Source: Pseudovibrio sp000156235
Lineage (GTDB): Bacteria > Pseudomonadota > Alphaproteobacteria > Rhizobiales > Stappiaceae
Length of the DNA: 64,000 bases
Assembly: GCF_000156235.1 (NCBI RefSeq)
Contig: NZ_DS996811.1
Location: forward strand, 355,317-419,316
Direction of reading: 5' to 3'
Under the pieces are notes generated by a model that did no database searches, was not told where the DNA came from, and was given only the letters and a program-made list of their open reading frames with translations. Positions 25,909 through 35,176 of this stretch are shown here, piece after piece (the first letter of the stretch is position 1; every line of letters starts with the position of its first letter). The translations under genes and the position numbers were made by a program.

Positions 25909-27462
25909 ATGGCCCGCAAACATCTGGTTCTGTTGAATATGATCGGGGCACTTGCTCTGGTCATGATCGACCAGACTGTACTGGGCGTTATCCTGCCTTC
26001 GCTGCAGCGGACCTTTATGTTTGGTCCAGTGCATCTGCAATGGTCGGTCAACGCCTACCTGATCGCGCTGGCTTCCATGCTGATGTGCGGTGGTTGGCTG
26101 GGCGACAAGTTCGGTTACTTCACGTCCCTACGCATGGGCGTGGCGCTGTTCACCGCCGCCTCACTGGCCTGTGCCTATGCCCCAACGGGTGAGTTCTTCA
26201 TCACCGCCCGCGTGTTTCAGGGGGCAGGAGCTGCCCTGATGCAGCCTGCCGCCACTGCGCTGGTATTCTCCGCCTATCCGGCAGATGAACGTGGCAAGGC
26301 ACTGGCCCATTATGTGGGAGCCGGGCTGTTCTTCCTGGCCTGCGGGCCTTTGGTGGGCGGGCTGTTGGTGGAATTCTTCTCGTGGCGTGTTGTCTTCCTG
26401 CTCAACGTGCCCATTGGGCTGGCCGTGCTCATCATGGCCTTTGCCATTGGCAAGAGCAAAACCAACAAGGAAACGGGCAGCTTTGATTTTCAGGGCGCCA
26501 TCCTGTTCGTGATGGCGCTGCTTGTTTTCACCGTGGCTGTTCAGCTGTTTGGAGATTATCGCCTGTCACTGGGCGAGGGGGTGGTCTCAGCTGGGTTTGT
26601 CGTCCTTGCCTGTTCTCTGCTGTTTGTCCGCAGGCACCGCGTGGCCCATCCGTTCATTCAGTTCTCGCTGTTTGAGAACAAGGTCTATCTGGGGTGCTGC
26701 CTGCTGTTGTTCTGCATTCCGTTTGCCCTGTTGGCGCAGGTGGTGTTTGGCGCTGTGTTCCTGCAAAACGTGCTGAGCCTGACGCCGCTTGAAGCCGGTC
26801 TCTCCATGTTGCCGGTGGTGCTGACGATTATCATCTGCGCGCAGTTTGGCGGGCGACTGGTGGGTAATATCAAGTTCCGCAATCTGGCGGTTTGCGGCAG
26901 TTTGGCCATGGGTATTGGCTTTGCAACACAGGCGCTGGTCATCCACTTCAATAATCTGTGGCTGCTGTTCCCCGGCATGATCCTCATGGGGGCAGGGCTC
27001 GGTTTTCTGATCAGTACTGTTTCAACAGAAGCACTCTCCCACGTTTCCTTGCTCGCCCGTGCCCGCGCCACGGCCCTGCTGCAAACCTGCAGGCAGGTGG
27101 GCGGTGTGTTTGGTATTGCCTGCGTGGGCGCGCTGATCAACTGGCGGGAGAAAACCATGATCTCCGCTGCTGCGGAACTGATGGAACCCAACGATGAAGA
27201 CCGCGAGCTTTTGCAGTTGCTGCTCTATAAGTTCATGGGTGATCAGCCTGCAGCCGCCGCTTTGCTGCACGAACGCTGGCCGCAATCACTTTACATCCTG
27301 AAGGCCATCAGCAGCCGGGCTCTGGCGGATGCTTATATCTTCAGTGCTGTTGTTTTGTTTGGCGCGGCTGTCATGTCGCTCTGGGCCTTCAAAGGCCACA
27401 CCCCACGGCAAAGGCCACAAGGCCCCGAAGGCCCACCGCCGATGAACTCCGCCAATGATTAA
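25909..27462 (+). CDS. DHA2-family MFS transporter (14 TM)
   Basis: About 517 residues with some 14 hydrophobic segments. Motif D1/A-like MIDQTVLGVILPSLQ in helix 1 and LGDKFGYFTSLRMG after helix 2 identify the drug:H+ antiporter-2 group; the helix 5 motif C lies around LACGPLVGGLLVEFFSWRVVF. It exports amphipathic compounds using the proton gradient. ATG 25909 follows GGAGG by 6 bases; an in-frame GTG is four codons earlier. Its position behind two lipid-type hydrolases suggests that it exports a product or toxic substrate of that pathway. Confidence 0.88.
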   Translation: MARKHLVLLNMIGALALVMIDQTVLGVILPSLQRTFMFGPVHLQWSVNAYLIALASMLMCGGWLGDKFGYFTSLRMGVALFTAASLACAYAPTGEFFITARVFQGAGAALMQPAATALVFSAYPADERGKALAHYVGAGLFFLACGPLVGGLLVEFFSWRVVFLLNVPIGLAVLIMAFAIGKSKTNKETGSFDFQGAILFVMALLVFTVAVQLFGDYRLSLGEGVVSAGFVVLACSLLFVRRHRVAHPFIQFSLFENKVYLGCCLLLFCIPFALLAQVVFGAVFLQNVLSLTPLEAGLSMLPVVLTIIICAQFGGRLVGNIKFRNLAVCGSLAMGIGFATQALVIHFNNLWLLFPGMILMGAGLGFLISTVSTEALSHVSLLARARATALLQTCRQVGGVFGIACVGALINWREKTMISAAAELMEPNDEDRELLQLLLYKFMGDQPAAAALLHERWPQSLYILKAISSRALADAYIFSAVVLFGAAVMSLWAFKGHTPRQRPQGPEGPPPMNSAND

Positions 27463-27468
27463 AGGACA

Positions 27469-27495
27469 GCTCCTGCCAATGGACTTGGCAGGAGC
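27469..27495. terminator. Bidirectional terminator hairpin between MFS and RidA-like genes
   Basis: A perfect 10-bp inverted repeat GCTCCTGCCA / TGGCAGGAGC with a 7-base loop, between convergent stops. T content downstream is modest (minus side TGTCCTTT), but position and stem strength support termination for both genes. Confidence 0.6.
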
Positions 27496-27504
27496 AGGAC
27501 ACCA

Positions 27505-27978
27505 TCAGCTCTGCGGGATCGCGAGTGTGGCATCAATTTCAAACAGCATGCCGTCCAATGCCAGACGGTCCACCGGAATAAGCGTGCTGGCAGGCAAGTG
27601 CTCACCAAACAGCTTGGAGATCTGCTCGCCAATGGCATGGAGTTTGTCTTCTCCGTGGCCAGCCACAAGCACCTGGATCTTCACCACGTGCTCAGGCTTT
27701 CCGCCGGATGCCTCAATGGCTTTACGCAGATTGTCAAAGGCAAGCTCAGCCTGTTTGCCTACGGTTTTGCCCAGCACGTTGCCCTCTTTATCGCCGCTGA
27801 ACTGACCGGAGATGTAAACTGTCTTTGCCGATGAAGGCGCAACGACAACCTGCGAAAAGCCCCATGGGCTGGTGTCCACAATGGTCGGCGGGTTGATGCG
27901 CTCCAGGCCTTCCGCCTGTGCCATACCGGCAGCAGCAATCATCAGGGTTCCAATAGATAAAGTGGCAAGTCTTTTCAT
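27505..27978 (-). CDS. Exported RidA-like (YjgF/UK114) protein
   Basis: A 157-residue protein with a clear Sec signal peptide (start ATG 27978: MKRLATLSIGTLM then AAAGMAQA, cleavage near residue 22), followed by a RidA-type domain (VYISGQFSGDKEGN, QAELAFDNLRKAIEASGG, IPVDRLALDGMLFEIDATLA). Cytoplasmic RidA deaminates reactive enamines/imines and has a conserved Arg near its C-terminus; here that region reads PVDRLALDG, so an Arg is present. A periplasmic location is unusual for the classical enzyme and points to a distinct subgroup. Confidence 0.82.
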   Translation of the reverse strand: MKRLATLSIGTLMIAAAGMAQAEGLERINPPTIVDTSPWGFSQVVVAPSSAKTVYISGQFSGDKEGNVLGKTVGKQAELAFDNLRKAIEASGGKPEHVVKIQVLVAGHGEDKLHAIGEQISKLFGEHLPASTLIPVDRLALDGMLFEIDATLAIPQS

Positions 27979-28290
27979 AGTGAACTCATTCTGTTCTTTC
28001 ACCGAAACATGCGTGGTTTCGGTTTCACAACAGGGCTTGTAAGGCCTCAAGCTAAGTTGAGGTCAACAGCAAGTCCTCGTTTTTTGCAGGGATGGAGACG
28101 CGAGTGATCCGGAGAATTGCAACCTGACGCATTGGTGCCATTTTCGTTGCATAGAGCTTTGACCCAAATTAATCGTCACAGACCAATCTCTCATTCATCT
28201 TCTTAGGCGTATGCTCTGGGCGTGACCTGAGTTATGTGCAACAGCTCATGTGAGAGACTGACGGAAACTGATTTTAAGAGCGGATTCTTG

Positions 28291-29343
28291 ATGCATTTAA
28301 GGATATTGGCAGGTTTGGCGGGAGTTCTGGCGCTCAGCAGCTGTGAGGAGGCAAAGCCCTTGCAGCGTGAAACGCCGCAGGACGAAATCATCACAGTGCT
28401 GGATAAGCACGCCAAGGACATCCAGCGCGGCAACCCAGAAACCAGCCTGAGCGTGGCCGTTATCCGTGACGGCAAAGTCGAGTTCATCCGCCTCTATGAC
28501 AAGTCCAACCGCGGCAAAACCGTAAAGGGCGCGCAAGAACCCATCTTTGAGGTCGCCTCCCTCGGCAAACCCGTCTTCGCTTATCTGACATTAAAGCTGG
28601 TGGATCTGGATATCCTGTCACTGGAACGTCCGCTTTATCAGTACGCACCAGACCTGTTTAAGAGCGCTGATCCACGCCTCAAGCGCATCACTGCCCGTAT
28701 GTTGCTCTCCCACACCTCTGGCCTCACCAACTTTGACGAGAAAGACCCGCTGAAACTGCGATTTGATCCGGGCACGGAGTTCACTTACTCCGGTTCCGGT
28801 TATGCTTTGTTGCAGCAGGTTCTGGAACGGCGGACAGGGCTGAACCTTGAAACACTGGCCCGCATCCATGTGTTTGAGCCTCTTGGCATGGCTTCCACCA
28901 GCTTCCTCTGGCAGCATGCCTATAACTACCGCATCCGCTATGGCTACGACAAAGACGGAGACCGGATTACCGGCAAACGCAAACCAACGACCGGCAATGC
29001 GGCCTGGAGCCTGCACACCACGGCGGGGGATTACGCCCGCTTTCTGGCAGCGATGATGGATGAAGGTGTTGAGCCGGAAGTGAAGGAGTGGATGCTGAAC
29101 AAACACAAGACCATCACGGGCAAGATCAGCTGGTCCATGGGCTGGGGCATTCAGGCGACCAAGCCCAACAGCTCCATCTGGCATTGGGGCAGCAATCCGG
29201 GCTATCGCTCTTACACGGTGGGTTACCCGGAAGAGGATCTGGGCATCGTGGTTCTTTCCAACAACGAAAAGCTGTTTGAAGGGATAGAACCGCTCATCCT
29301 GCACACAATAGGAGGGACACTGCCCTCCTATCACTGGTTCTGA
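28291..29343 (+). CDS. Class C beta-lactamase-fold serine hydrolase, lipoprotein
   Basis: A 350-residue protein starting at ATG 28291 with a lipobox ALSSC (Cys18), so it is anchored in the periplasm. The catalytic set is Ser90-x-x-Lys93 (SLGK), Tyr in TYSGSGY, and HWGSNPG in place of the KTG triad. SLGK and HWG are common in AmpC-related esterases and D-peptidases (beta-lactamase family B), so antibiotic resistance should not be assumed. An earlier in-frame ATG at 28234 would put a charged extension before the signal. Its TGA abuts the convergent aminotransferase stop (TGATCA) with no spacer. Confidence 0.85.
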   Translation: MHLRILAGLAGVLALSSCEEAKPLQRETPQDEIITVLDKHAKDIQRGNPETSLSVAVIRDGKVEFIRLYDKSNRGKTVKGAQEPIFEVASLGKPVFAYLTLKLVDLDILSLERPLYQYAPDLFKSADPRLKRITARMLLSHTSGLTNFDEKDPLKLRFDPGTEFTYSGSGYALLQQVLERRTGLNLETLARIHVFEPLGMASTSFLWQHAYNYRIRYGYDKDGDRITGKRKPTTGNAAWSLHTTAGDYARFLAAMMDEGVEPEVKEWMLNKHKTITGKISWSMGWGIQATKPNSSIWHWGSNPGYRSYTVGYPEEDLGIVVLSNNEKLFEGIEPLILHTIGGTLPSYHWF

Positions 29344-30588
29344 TCAGGCGATTTCCCGCGCTTTGGCAAGGAATGGTGACAACCGCTCCAACGCCTCGTT
29401 GAGCTGCTCATCCGTTTGCGCAAAGCACAGGCGGAACCAGCCTGGTTCTCCCACGAGGAACGCATCCCCCGGCGCAAGACCGACCTTGGCTTTTTCAATC
29501 AGCATGCGGGCATAGGCGATGGAATCTGTCACGCCGTCCACCTTGAAGTAGGCGTAAAATGCGCTTTCCGGCACCGGACAGGTCACCCCTTCATGGGCGA
29601 GCAAGCCATTGCACACCAGATCGCGTGCATGCTGATAGTTCTTCGCCATTTGCGCAACAAACTCTTCGCCCTGTTCCAGCGCCACCACGGCAGCACGCTG
29701 CGAGAACGGTGGAGCGCTGGCAATGGAGAACTCGGCGATCTTCTCGACAACCGGTGTCAGGCTTGGTGGCAACGTGAGCCAGCCCAGACGCCAGCCGGTC
29801 ATGGCCCATGTTTTAGAGAAGGAGTTCACCACGATCAGGCGATCTTCCGGTTCAGACACCTCAAGGAAGGACGGCGCTGCCTTGCCGGAGTAAACCGTGC
29901 GGGCATAGACCTCATCTGAGATCAGCCAGGTCCCGCGCTCGCGCAGCACCTCCATGATCCGCGCGATCTCATCCTTTGTCAGCATGAAGCCGGTTGGGTT
30001 GGACGGGGAGTTGAGCAGAACCACCTTGGCGCCCTTCGCCGTTTCTAAAAACGCCTCCACATCCAGAGACCACTTGCCATCTTTCACTTCCAGCGCATGG
30101 GTGATCGTGTGGGCGCCCTGAAGCTTGGGGATGGAGAGCAGGTTCGGGAAGGCTGGTGTCAGCGTGACAACTGTATCGCCTTCCTCCAACACACTCTGAA
30201 AGGCCAGATTGAGCGCGTTGCCACCGGAGACGGTCACTGCAATGCGATCTACACCGATGGACTTGCCATAAAGCGCGCTCATGTAGCTTGAGATCGCCTC
30301 ACGCAGATAGGGCCGTCCCAACCCTTCCGCATAAAACGTTTCGCCCGCGGCCAGAGAGCGGGCTGCTTCGTCACAAATGAATTTTGGAGTGGGGATGTTT
30401 GGTTCCCCAAACCACAAAGGAATAAGGCCCTCAACGCTCATGGCCGCATTGGCCAGCTCTCGCGTGATGGATGGAGGAACCTGAATTGCACGGCTTTCCA
30501 GCCCCTGTTTTGCTTCAATAGTCAATATGTCGCCCGTCCGCCCGGATTTGAAACAATCACCAAGCACAGCTTTGCATTCGATCCTCAA
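29344..30588 (-). CDS. Class I/II pyridoxal-phosphate aminotransferase
   Basis: A fold-type I aminotransferase of about 390-414 residues. FGEPNIPTP, the cofactor-ring contacts (TVSGGNALNLAF), NSPSNPTG with the Asn-Pro, DEVYA, and the Schiff-base lysine in NSFSKTWAMTGWRLGW are all present. It transfers amino groups between an amino acid (aspartate or aromatic type) and 2-oxoglutarate. The 5' end is uncertain: ATG 30588 adds about 25 charged residues before the usual family start, and a TTG around codon 22 is a candidate. It is not obviously in an operon. Confidence 0.88.
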   Translation of the reverse strand: MRIECKAVLGDCFKSGRTGDILTIEAKQGLESRAIQVPPSITRELANAAMSVEGLIPLWFGEPNIPTPKFICDEAARSLAAGETFYAEGLGRPYLREAISSYMSALYGKSIGVDRIAVTVSGGNALNLAFQSVLEEGDTVVTLTPAFPNLLSIPKLQGAHTITHALEVKDGKWSLDVEAFLETAKGAKVVLLNSPSNPTGFMLTKDEIARIMEVLRERGTWLISDEVYARTVYSGKAAPSFLEVSEPEDRLIVVNSFSKTWAMTGWRLGWLTLPPSLTPVVEKIAEFSIASAPPFSQRAAVVALEQGEEFVAQMAKNYQHARDLVCNGLLAHEGVTCPVPESAFYAYFKVDGVTDSIAYARMLIEKAKVGLAPGDAFLVGEPGWFRLCFAQTDEQLNEALERLSPFLAKAREIA

Positions 30589-30678
30589 AAGACCCTAAAC
30601 ATCACTGTCTTGAATGCTCATCATATATCAGCAAATGGAGGTTGCGAGGCTAGAGATTTCATCAAGCGTTTGGCGAGC

Positions 30679-30736
30679 AAAAAAAGAGCCCGTGTAGTGT
30701 TCGCACAGGGCGGCGGCGAGGCACTACACGGGTCTT
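30679..30736 (-). terminator. Rho-independent terminator of the type I secretion operon
   Basis: Stem arms CCCGTGTAGTG (30689-30699) and CACTACACGGG (30722-30732) are perfectly complementary over 11 bp. On the minus strand they are followed by CTC and seven T residues (30679-30685). It is about 165 bp downstream of the HlyD-type gene and oriented to terminate that operon. Confidence 0.85.
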
Positions 30737-30740
30737 CAAC

Positions 30741-30762
30741 GCCCGGAATTAGGGATCCGGGC
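30741..30762. repeat. Second hairpin next to the terminator
   Basis: A perfect 7-bp inverted repeat GCCCGGA / TCCGGGC with an 8-base loop, 5 bp from the terminator stem. No T run. It may stabilise the transcript end or act as a further pause site. The rest of 30763-30901 shows nothing recognisable. Confidence 0.45.
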
Positions 30763-30901
30763 TCTCGGGAGGAGGGTGCTGAAGCAACAAGAGCGGCGGT
30801 TGCTTCAACCTCTCACCATCACACTGGGATCTATGGCATTAGAGGCATATCTGTGCGAACACCCATCATTCGCAGATACACTCGGATCAACCCCAGGTGA
30901 A

Positions 30902-32218
30902 TTACGTCTCTCTCATCGCATGCGCGATCTGGTCCATCATTGGCTTGACCAGATAAGACAGAACGGACCGGTCTTCTGTCTTGATGAACGCCTCAACCGG
31001 CATGCCCGGAATGAGAGATTTACCGTCCAGACGCTCCAGCTCATTCTCCGGAATGGCCAGCTCCGCCAGGTAGTACGTGCTGCCTGTTCTGGGGTCTTCA
31101 ACCAGATCAGGCGAAATGGTTTTCAGTCGTGCTTTCAGCTCTGGTGTGGTGCGCTTGTCAAAAGCAGGCAGACGGATGGTTGCTTCTTGATCCGGGCCGA
31201 TCTGGTCCACATCAACCGGCTGAACCTTGGCTTCCACGATCAGCTGATCTTCTTCCGGCACAATCTTCATCACCACTTCGCCGCCCATGACGACACCGCC
31301 AATGGTGTGAACAGCCAGATCGAACACTTTGCCGTTCTGCGGCGCTCGGATTTCTGTGCGCCGGAGTTCGTCCTGCGCAGCAATGCGCCGTTCTTCAAGC
31401 TCGGAAATCTGAGCCCGTGTCTGCTGCAGTTGCTCCAGATTGTTGGAGCGCAGTTCTTCATCAGCCTGCAGGATCATGACCCGCCGCTCGCTGATGGCTT
31501 CTTCTGAACGGGCAATCTGAGCAATGATGCCACCCAGCTCACCTTCCAAAGAGCTGCGCTCACGCTGGAAGGCCATCACGCGGGACTCGGTCACCAGCTT
31601 CTTCTTGCGCAGGGACTCAAGTCCGCCCAGCTCTGCATTGACCAGATCCACTTCTGTCTGCTTTGCATCTCGCTGGCGGATCAGACCGCCGATCTGCTTC
31701 TCAAACTGGACGATCTGGGTTTGCAGCTGCTCGCGCTTACTCAGATGATTTTTCTGCCGCGCTTCCATCATGTTGCGCTGGGTTTCTTCAATCATCATCA
31801 GATGCGCACGGTGCAGCGGGCTCTGCGCACGTTTCTTGAAGCTAATCTCTTTGCGCCCCTGAATCTCAGCGGTAAGCCGCGCTTCCTGCGCATAGAGCTC
31901 ATCAAGCTGATTGGTCAAAACCGCAAGGTTGGAACGGGTGAGGGTATCATCCAGCCGCAGAACCAGATCACCAGCCTTCACGAAGTCACCGTTCTTGACG
32001 AGGATCTGGTTGATGATGCCGCCATCGCGGTGCTGCACGGTCTTGGTGCTGGTCTCCACCACGATTGTGGCCGGAGCAACAACCGCGCCGGAAATCTCAG
32101 TCACGGCGGACCATGTGCCACCGCCCAAAATCAGCAGGGCTGCAAGATAACCACCAACCCGCAAATGGCGGGAAATGCTGGCGCCGAGATCGTAGGATTT
32201 ATCTGTGTTTCTAGCCAT
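30902..32218 (-). CDS. HlyD-family type I secretion membrane-fusion protein
   Basis: A 438-residue adaptor. A short cytoplasmic N-terminus, one transmembrane helix (about 28-46) and a biotinyl-lipoyl-like half-site (GGIINQILVKNGDFVKAGDLVLRLDD) come first. They are followed by a long coiled coil (about 90-280), then the second lipoyl half and a beta-barrel with IVPEEDQLIVEAKVQPVDVDQIGPDQEATIRLPAFD, typical of the PrtE/AprE/HlyD group. It links the inner-membrane ABC exporter to a TolC-like outer-membrane channel, which is not encoded here. It overlaps the ABC gene by 8 bp. Confidence 0.93.
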   Translation of the reverse strand: MARNTDKSYDLGASISRHLRVGGYLAALLILGGGTWSAVTEISGAVVAPATIVVETSTKTVQHRDGGIINQILVKNGDFVKAGDLVLRLDDTLTRSNLAVLTNQLDELYAQEARLTAEIQGRKEISFKKRAQSPLHRAHLMMIEETQRNMMEARQKNHLSKREQLQTQIVQFEKQIGGLIRQRDAKQTEVDLVNAELGGLESLRKKKLVTESRVMAFQRERSSLEGELGGIIAQIARSEEAISERRVMILQADEELRSNNLEQLQQTRAQISELEERRIAAQDELRRTEIRAPQNGKVFDLAVHTIGGVVMGGEVVMKIVPEEDQLIVEAKVQPVDVDQIGPDQEATIRLPAFDKRTTPELKARLKTISPDLVEDPRTGSTYYLAELAIPENELERLDGKSLIPGMPVEAFIKTEDRSVLSYLVKPMMDQIAHAMRET

Positions 32219-33954
32219 TTAACACGACCTCCTGCGGCTTGCGAAGCGGAGCGATCACCTGCTTCATGATCTTGTCTTTTGCACCCAAAGCATCTGCTTC
32301 ACCCTCATTCATGACGAGGATCTGATCCACGGCAGAGGTTGCTGCCGGACGGTGCGCCACGACGATGACGATGGAGCCACGCTCGCGCATATCGTGGATC
32401 GCGTTGGTCAGCGCAGCTTCACCTTCTGCATCCAGGTTGGAGTTTGGTTCATCCAGCACGATCAGGAATGGATTGCCATAAAGCGCACGGGCCAATGCAA
32501 TCCTCTGGCGCTGACCACCAGAAAGGCCATTACCTGTTGCGCCGATGACGGTGTTGTAGCCTTCCGGCAGGCTTACAATCAGGTCGTGAACGTTCGCCAT
32601 GCGGGCTGCTTCAATCAGCTTGTCACTGTCTTGATCCGGCTTGAACCGCTGGATGTTCTCCGCAATGGTGCCGTCAAAGAGCTGAATGTCTTGGGGCAGA
32701 TAGCCGATGAAGTCCCCCCGATCCATCGCACTCCACTGGTCCAGCTCAGCGCCATCAAAGCGAATAGAGCCTTTCAGCGGATTGGTGATGCCAACCATAG
32801 CTCTGGTCAGCGTGGATTTGCCGGAGCCTGAATGGCCGATGATGCCCAGACCGTCGCCTGCTTTCAGCTCCAGAGATACGTTTTTGACAAACGCTTCCTT
32901 GGCCGCGATCGGACCGCAGAACAGACCTTCAATTGAAACGGATTCCTGCGGAAACGGAATGGAGACACGCTGTTTTGGCTTCACCTGAGACGCGAAGATT
33001 TCCTGCAGGCGTGCGATGCCAACTCTGGCGGCGACAAACCCGCGCCAGTTGACGATGGCCATCTCAACCGGAGCCAGTGCACGGGCGGTCATGATGGACG
33101 ATGCGATCATAACACCGGCGGAGACTTCCTGCTGGATCACCAGCCAGGCCCCCAGACCAAGGATACCGGATTGCAGCATGAACCGCAGGGTCTTGATCAT
33201 GGTGGTGAAGATGTTGGAACGATCAGACGCTGCCCGCTGGCGGCCAAGGAAGACATCATTGTTGTCCTCCCACCGGTCGCGCAGGTGGTCAATCATGCCC
33301 ATGGCCTCAATGCTTTCTGCATTGCGCCGACATGCTTCAATCAGTGTGGTCCGCTTGTTCGCTTCAACCGCTGTGTTTGCAGCCGGACGACGAGATGACA
33401 ACTCGTTCAGCGCAATAAGAACACAGATGAGCAGCGCGCCAATCAGCGCGGTGGTGCCCAAAAGCGGGTGGAACAGGAACACGATGCCCAGATAAAGCGG
33501 CATCCAGGGCATATCGAAGATAGCAGATGGACCGGAGCCAGACAGAAACTGCCGGATGGAGTCCAGATCACTGACAGGTCTGGACCGCTCGCCTTCAGCA
33601 CCCAGCACCAGCGGAACGCGGGTGGACGCCTCAAAGGCAAGGCCGGTCAATTGCTCATCGACATGCTGGCCAACACGCAGCAGCAGCCGGTTCCGCAGAC
33701 CATCGAGAATTCCGTAGAAGATATAAAGCACAGCCACAAACAGGCTGAGAACAACAAGGGTTGGCACGGAGCTGCTGGACAAGACGCGATCATACACCTG
33801 CAGCATGAACAAAGGGCCCGTCAACATAAGCAGGTTGATCAACATGCTGATGCCACCGATACCCCAGAATGCCCGGTAGAGTTTCCGGAATGCTTCTGAA
33901 ATGTAGGATGTATGTTCTTGTGATTGCTTACCCAAAATAGCCTCCAGCCCGCTG
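32211..33954 (-). CDS. Type I secretion ABC transporter/permease (5' end in assembly gap)
   Basis: The visible 581 residues comprise nearly a complete PrtD/AprD-type exporter. Transmembrane helices begin at INLLMLTGPLFMLQVYDRVLSS. The ATPase has Walker A GHSGSGKST, signature LSGGQRQRIALARAL, Walker B LIVLDEPNSNLD and H-loop VAHRP. There is no C39 peptidase domain upstream of the helices in what is visible, so cargo is probably recognised by an uncleaved C-terminal signal as in RTX-type systems. The first 30 or so visible residues (GLEAILGKQSQEHTSYISEA) are a cytoplasmic leader; the start codon lies in the gap 33955-34120. Confidence 0.92.
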
Positions 33955-34120
33955 NNNNNNNNNNNNNNNNNNNNNNNNNNNNNNNNNNNNNNNNNNNNNN
34001 NNNNNNNNNNNNNNNNNNNNNNNNNNNNNNNNNNNNNNNNNNNNNNNNNNNNNNNNNNNNNNNNNNNNNNNNNNNNNNNNNNNNNNNNNNNNNNNNNNNN
34101 NNNNNNNNNNNNNNNNNNNN
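33955..34120. other. Assembly gap (166 N)
   Basis: Unknown sequence between the small Val/Ala-rich gene and the ABC exporter gene. As written, the frame happens to run through, which would fuse the two proteins artificially; two separate genes are far more likely. The gap should contain the C-terminus of the small protein and the start of the ABC gene. Repeats such as RTX nonapeptides, which often break assemblies, could be the cause. Confidence 0.9.
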
Positions 34121-34472
34121 ACATCAGCATGTCATCAGAACCGTAGTCTGTTGCACCTTCCAGAACAGGAGCGTCTGCAGCAGCAACTTCTACAGGGTCA
34201 GATGCAGGGTTAAGGGCGTCATAAACGTCCTTCGCACCTTCAGCGATATTGGTGATGACGCTGACTACAGCAGTAACAGGGTTGGATGTGGCAACCCCCA
34301 CGGCTATGTCCACAACAACGTCAACAACAGTGTCAACCACAGCTTCAAAAACGCCAGCGATCTTCTTGCCGAGCTCAGGCTCACCAAGAGCTGTAGATAC
34401 GCCTTCAATAACCGCGCTTACGGCTTTGGTTACTACGTTTGCGATTGCTTTAAATGGATTCCACCAGCCCAT
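34121..34472 (-). CDS. Small Val/Ala-rich protein preceding type I secretion genes, putative cargo (3' end in gap)
   Basis: At least 117 residues from ATG 34472, preceded by AAAGGGA; a TTG 7 codons earlier is an alternative start. No cleavable signal peptide. After an aromatic start (MGWWNPFKAIANVV) come amphipathic or hydrophobic stretches rich in Val, Ala and Gly, including valine/aspartate periodicity (VVDTVVDVVVDIAVGVA), then an acidic tail (VEVAAADAPVLEG) ending YGSDDMLM at the gap. The tail could be the start of Gly/Asp-rich calcium repeats, but that is not visible. The position as first gene of an ABC-HlyD operon is that of type I cargo. I do not recognise a named family. Confidence 0.6.
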
Positions 34473-35160
34473 GTCTTTATCCCTTTCAGACAATAGTTAG
34501 ATGCGTTTCACCGGTCCCGAAGCAGGCTCCGAGAGTCAGTGAGGTTGAATTGTTGGTGTGATACCGCTGGCAGGAGGTCCTTCAGATGGCTACACTTGTG
34601 GTGATAGCTACAAAGGGTCCCAACCCAAGTCGGTTCTCTATGTCAGGAAAGTCCCTGGGCGCACCCGAACACTGCTAATGCCGCATTCAGAATGCAAGTC
34701 TACACTACGAATATACGTCATAGCCTAGCCTCCCAGCTTCGCTAAATGCTCATAACGAGCATGCCTCATAGCGACAAACGTTTTGAGTAACGTTTAGTGT
34801 CACCCAACGAACTTCAGTTACCTGAAGCATTGATCAAATCCTTATGCATAAATTGCAGATTTCTCATCATACCACTTTGAGTACACAATACAGATACGAT
34901 GCAATCTGCCAGTTACACGCCCCCATTTTGGGAGGTGACCTGATCTGAGTTCAATATTTCGCCCCAATTGAGGCGGAAATGTGGCAAGGCTTTTTATACT
35001 TTTAGATCTAGAATAAATGTTATCCAAATGTTTAGTGCAATTACAACTCTAGGTATTACTTAAATATCAAAATTTTTATACTTAGGGTATATTTGTTTTA
35101 TCTTACATAAAAATTTATCGATAAAAAAGACATTACGTTTGAGTAAGTTACCATAACACT

Positions 35161-35176
35161 TGTGATGCATGTCACA
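35161..35176. promoter_or_regulatory. Perfect CRP/FNR-family consensus palindrome
   Basis: TGTGA-N6-TCACA exactly (TGTGATGCATGTCACA), which is the canonical E. coli CRP recognition sequence. It lies about 690 bp upstream of the small secretion-cargo gene and about 320 bp past the end of the TRAP operon. In alphaproteobacteria, CRP-type regulators bind similar sites. The distance to any start is large, so its target, if any, is unclear. Confidence 0.5.

Noticed and set aside
28291..29343. Antibiotic-resistance beta-lactamase
   Set aside because: Motifs fit the wider family of serine esterases/peptidases (SLGK with HWG), and the lipoprotein signal and context give no evidence of resistance.
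32211..34493. A single 760-residue fusion of the Val/Ala-rich protein with the ABC exporter
   Set aside because: The frames join only across unknown bases whose number is arbitrary; type I exporters of this class begin shortly before the visible segment, and the small gene has its own ribosome site.
34842..35027. 61-residue minus-strand frame in the AT-rich region
   Set aside because: Frame of chance length in AT-rich DNA, no ribosome site, no family resemblance.
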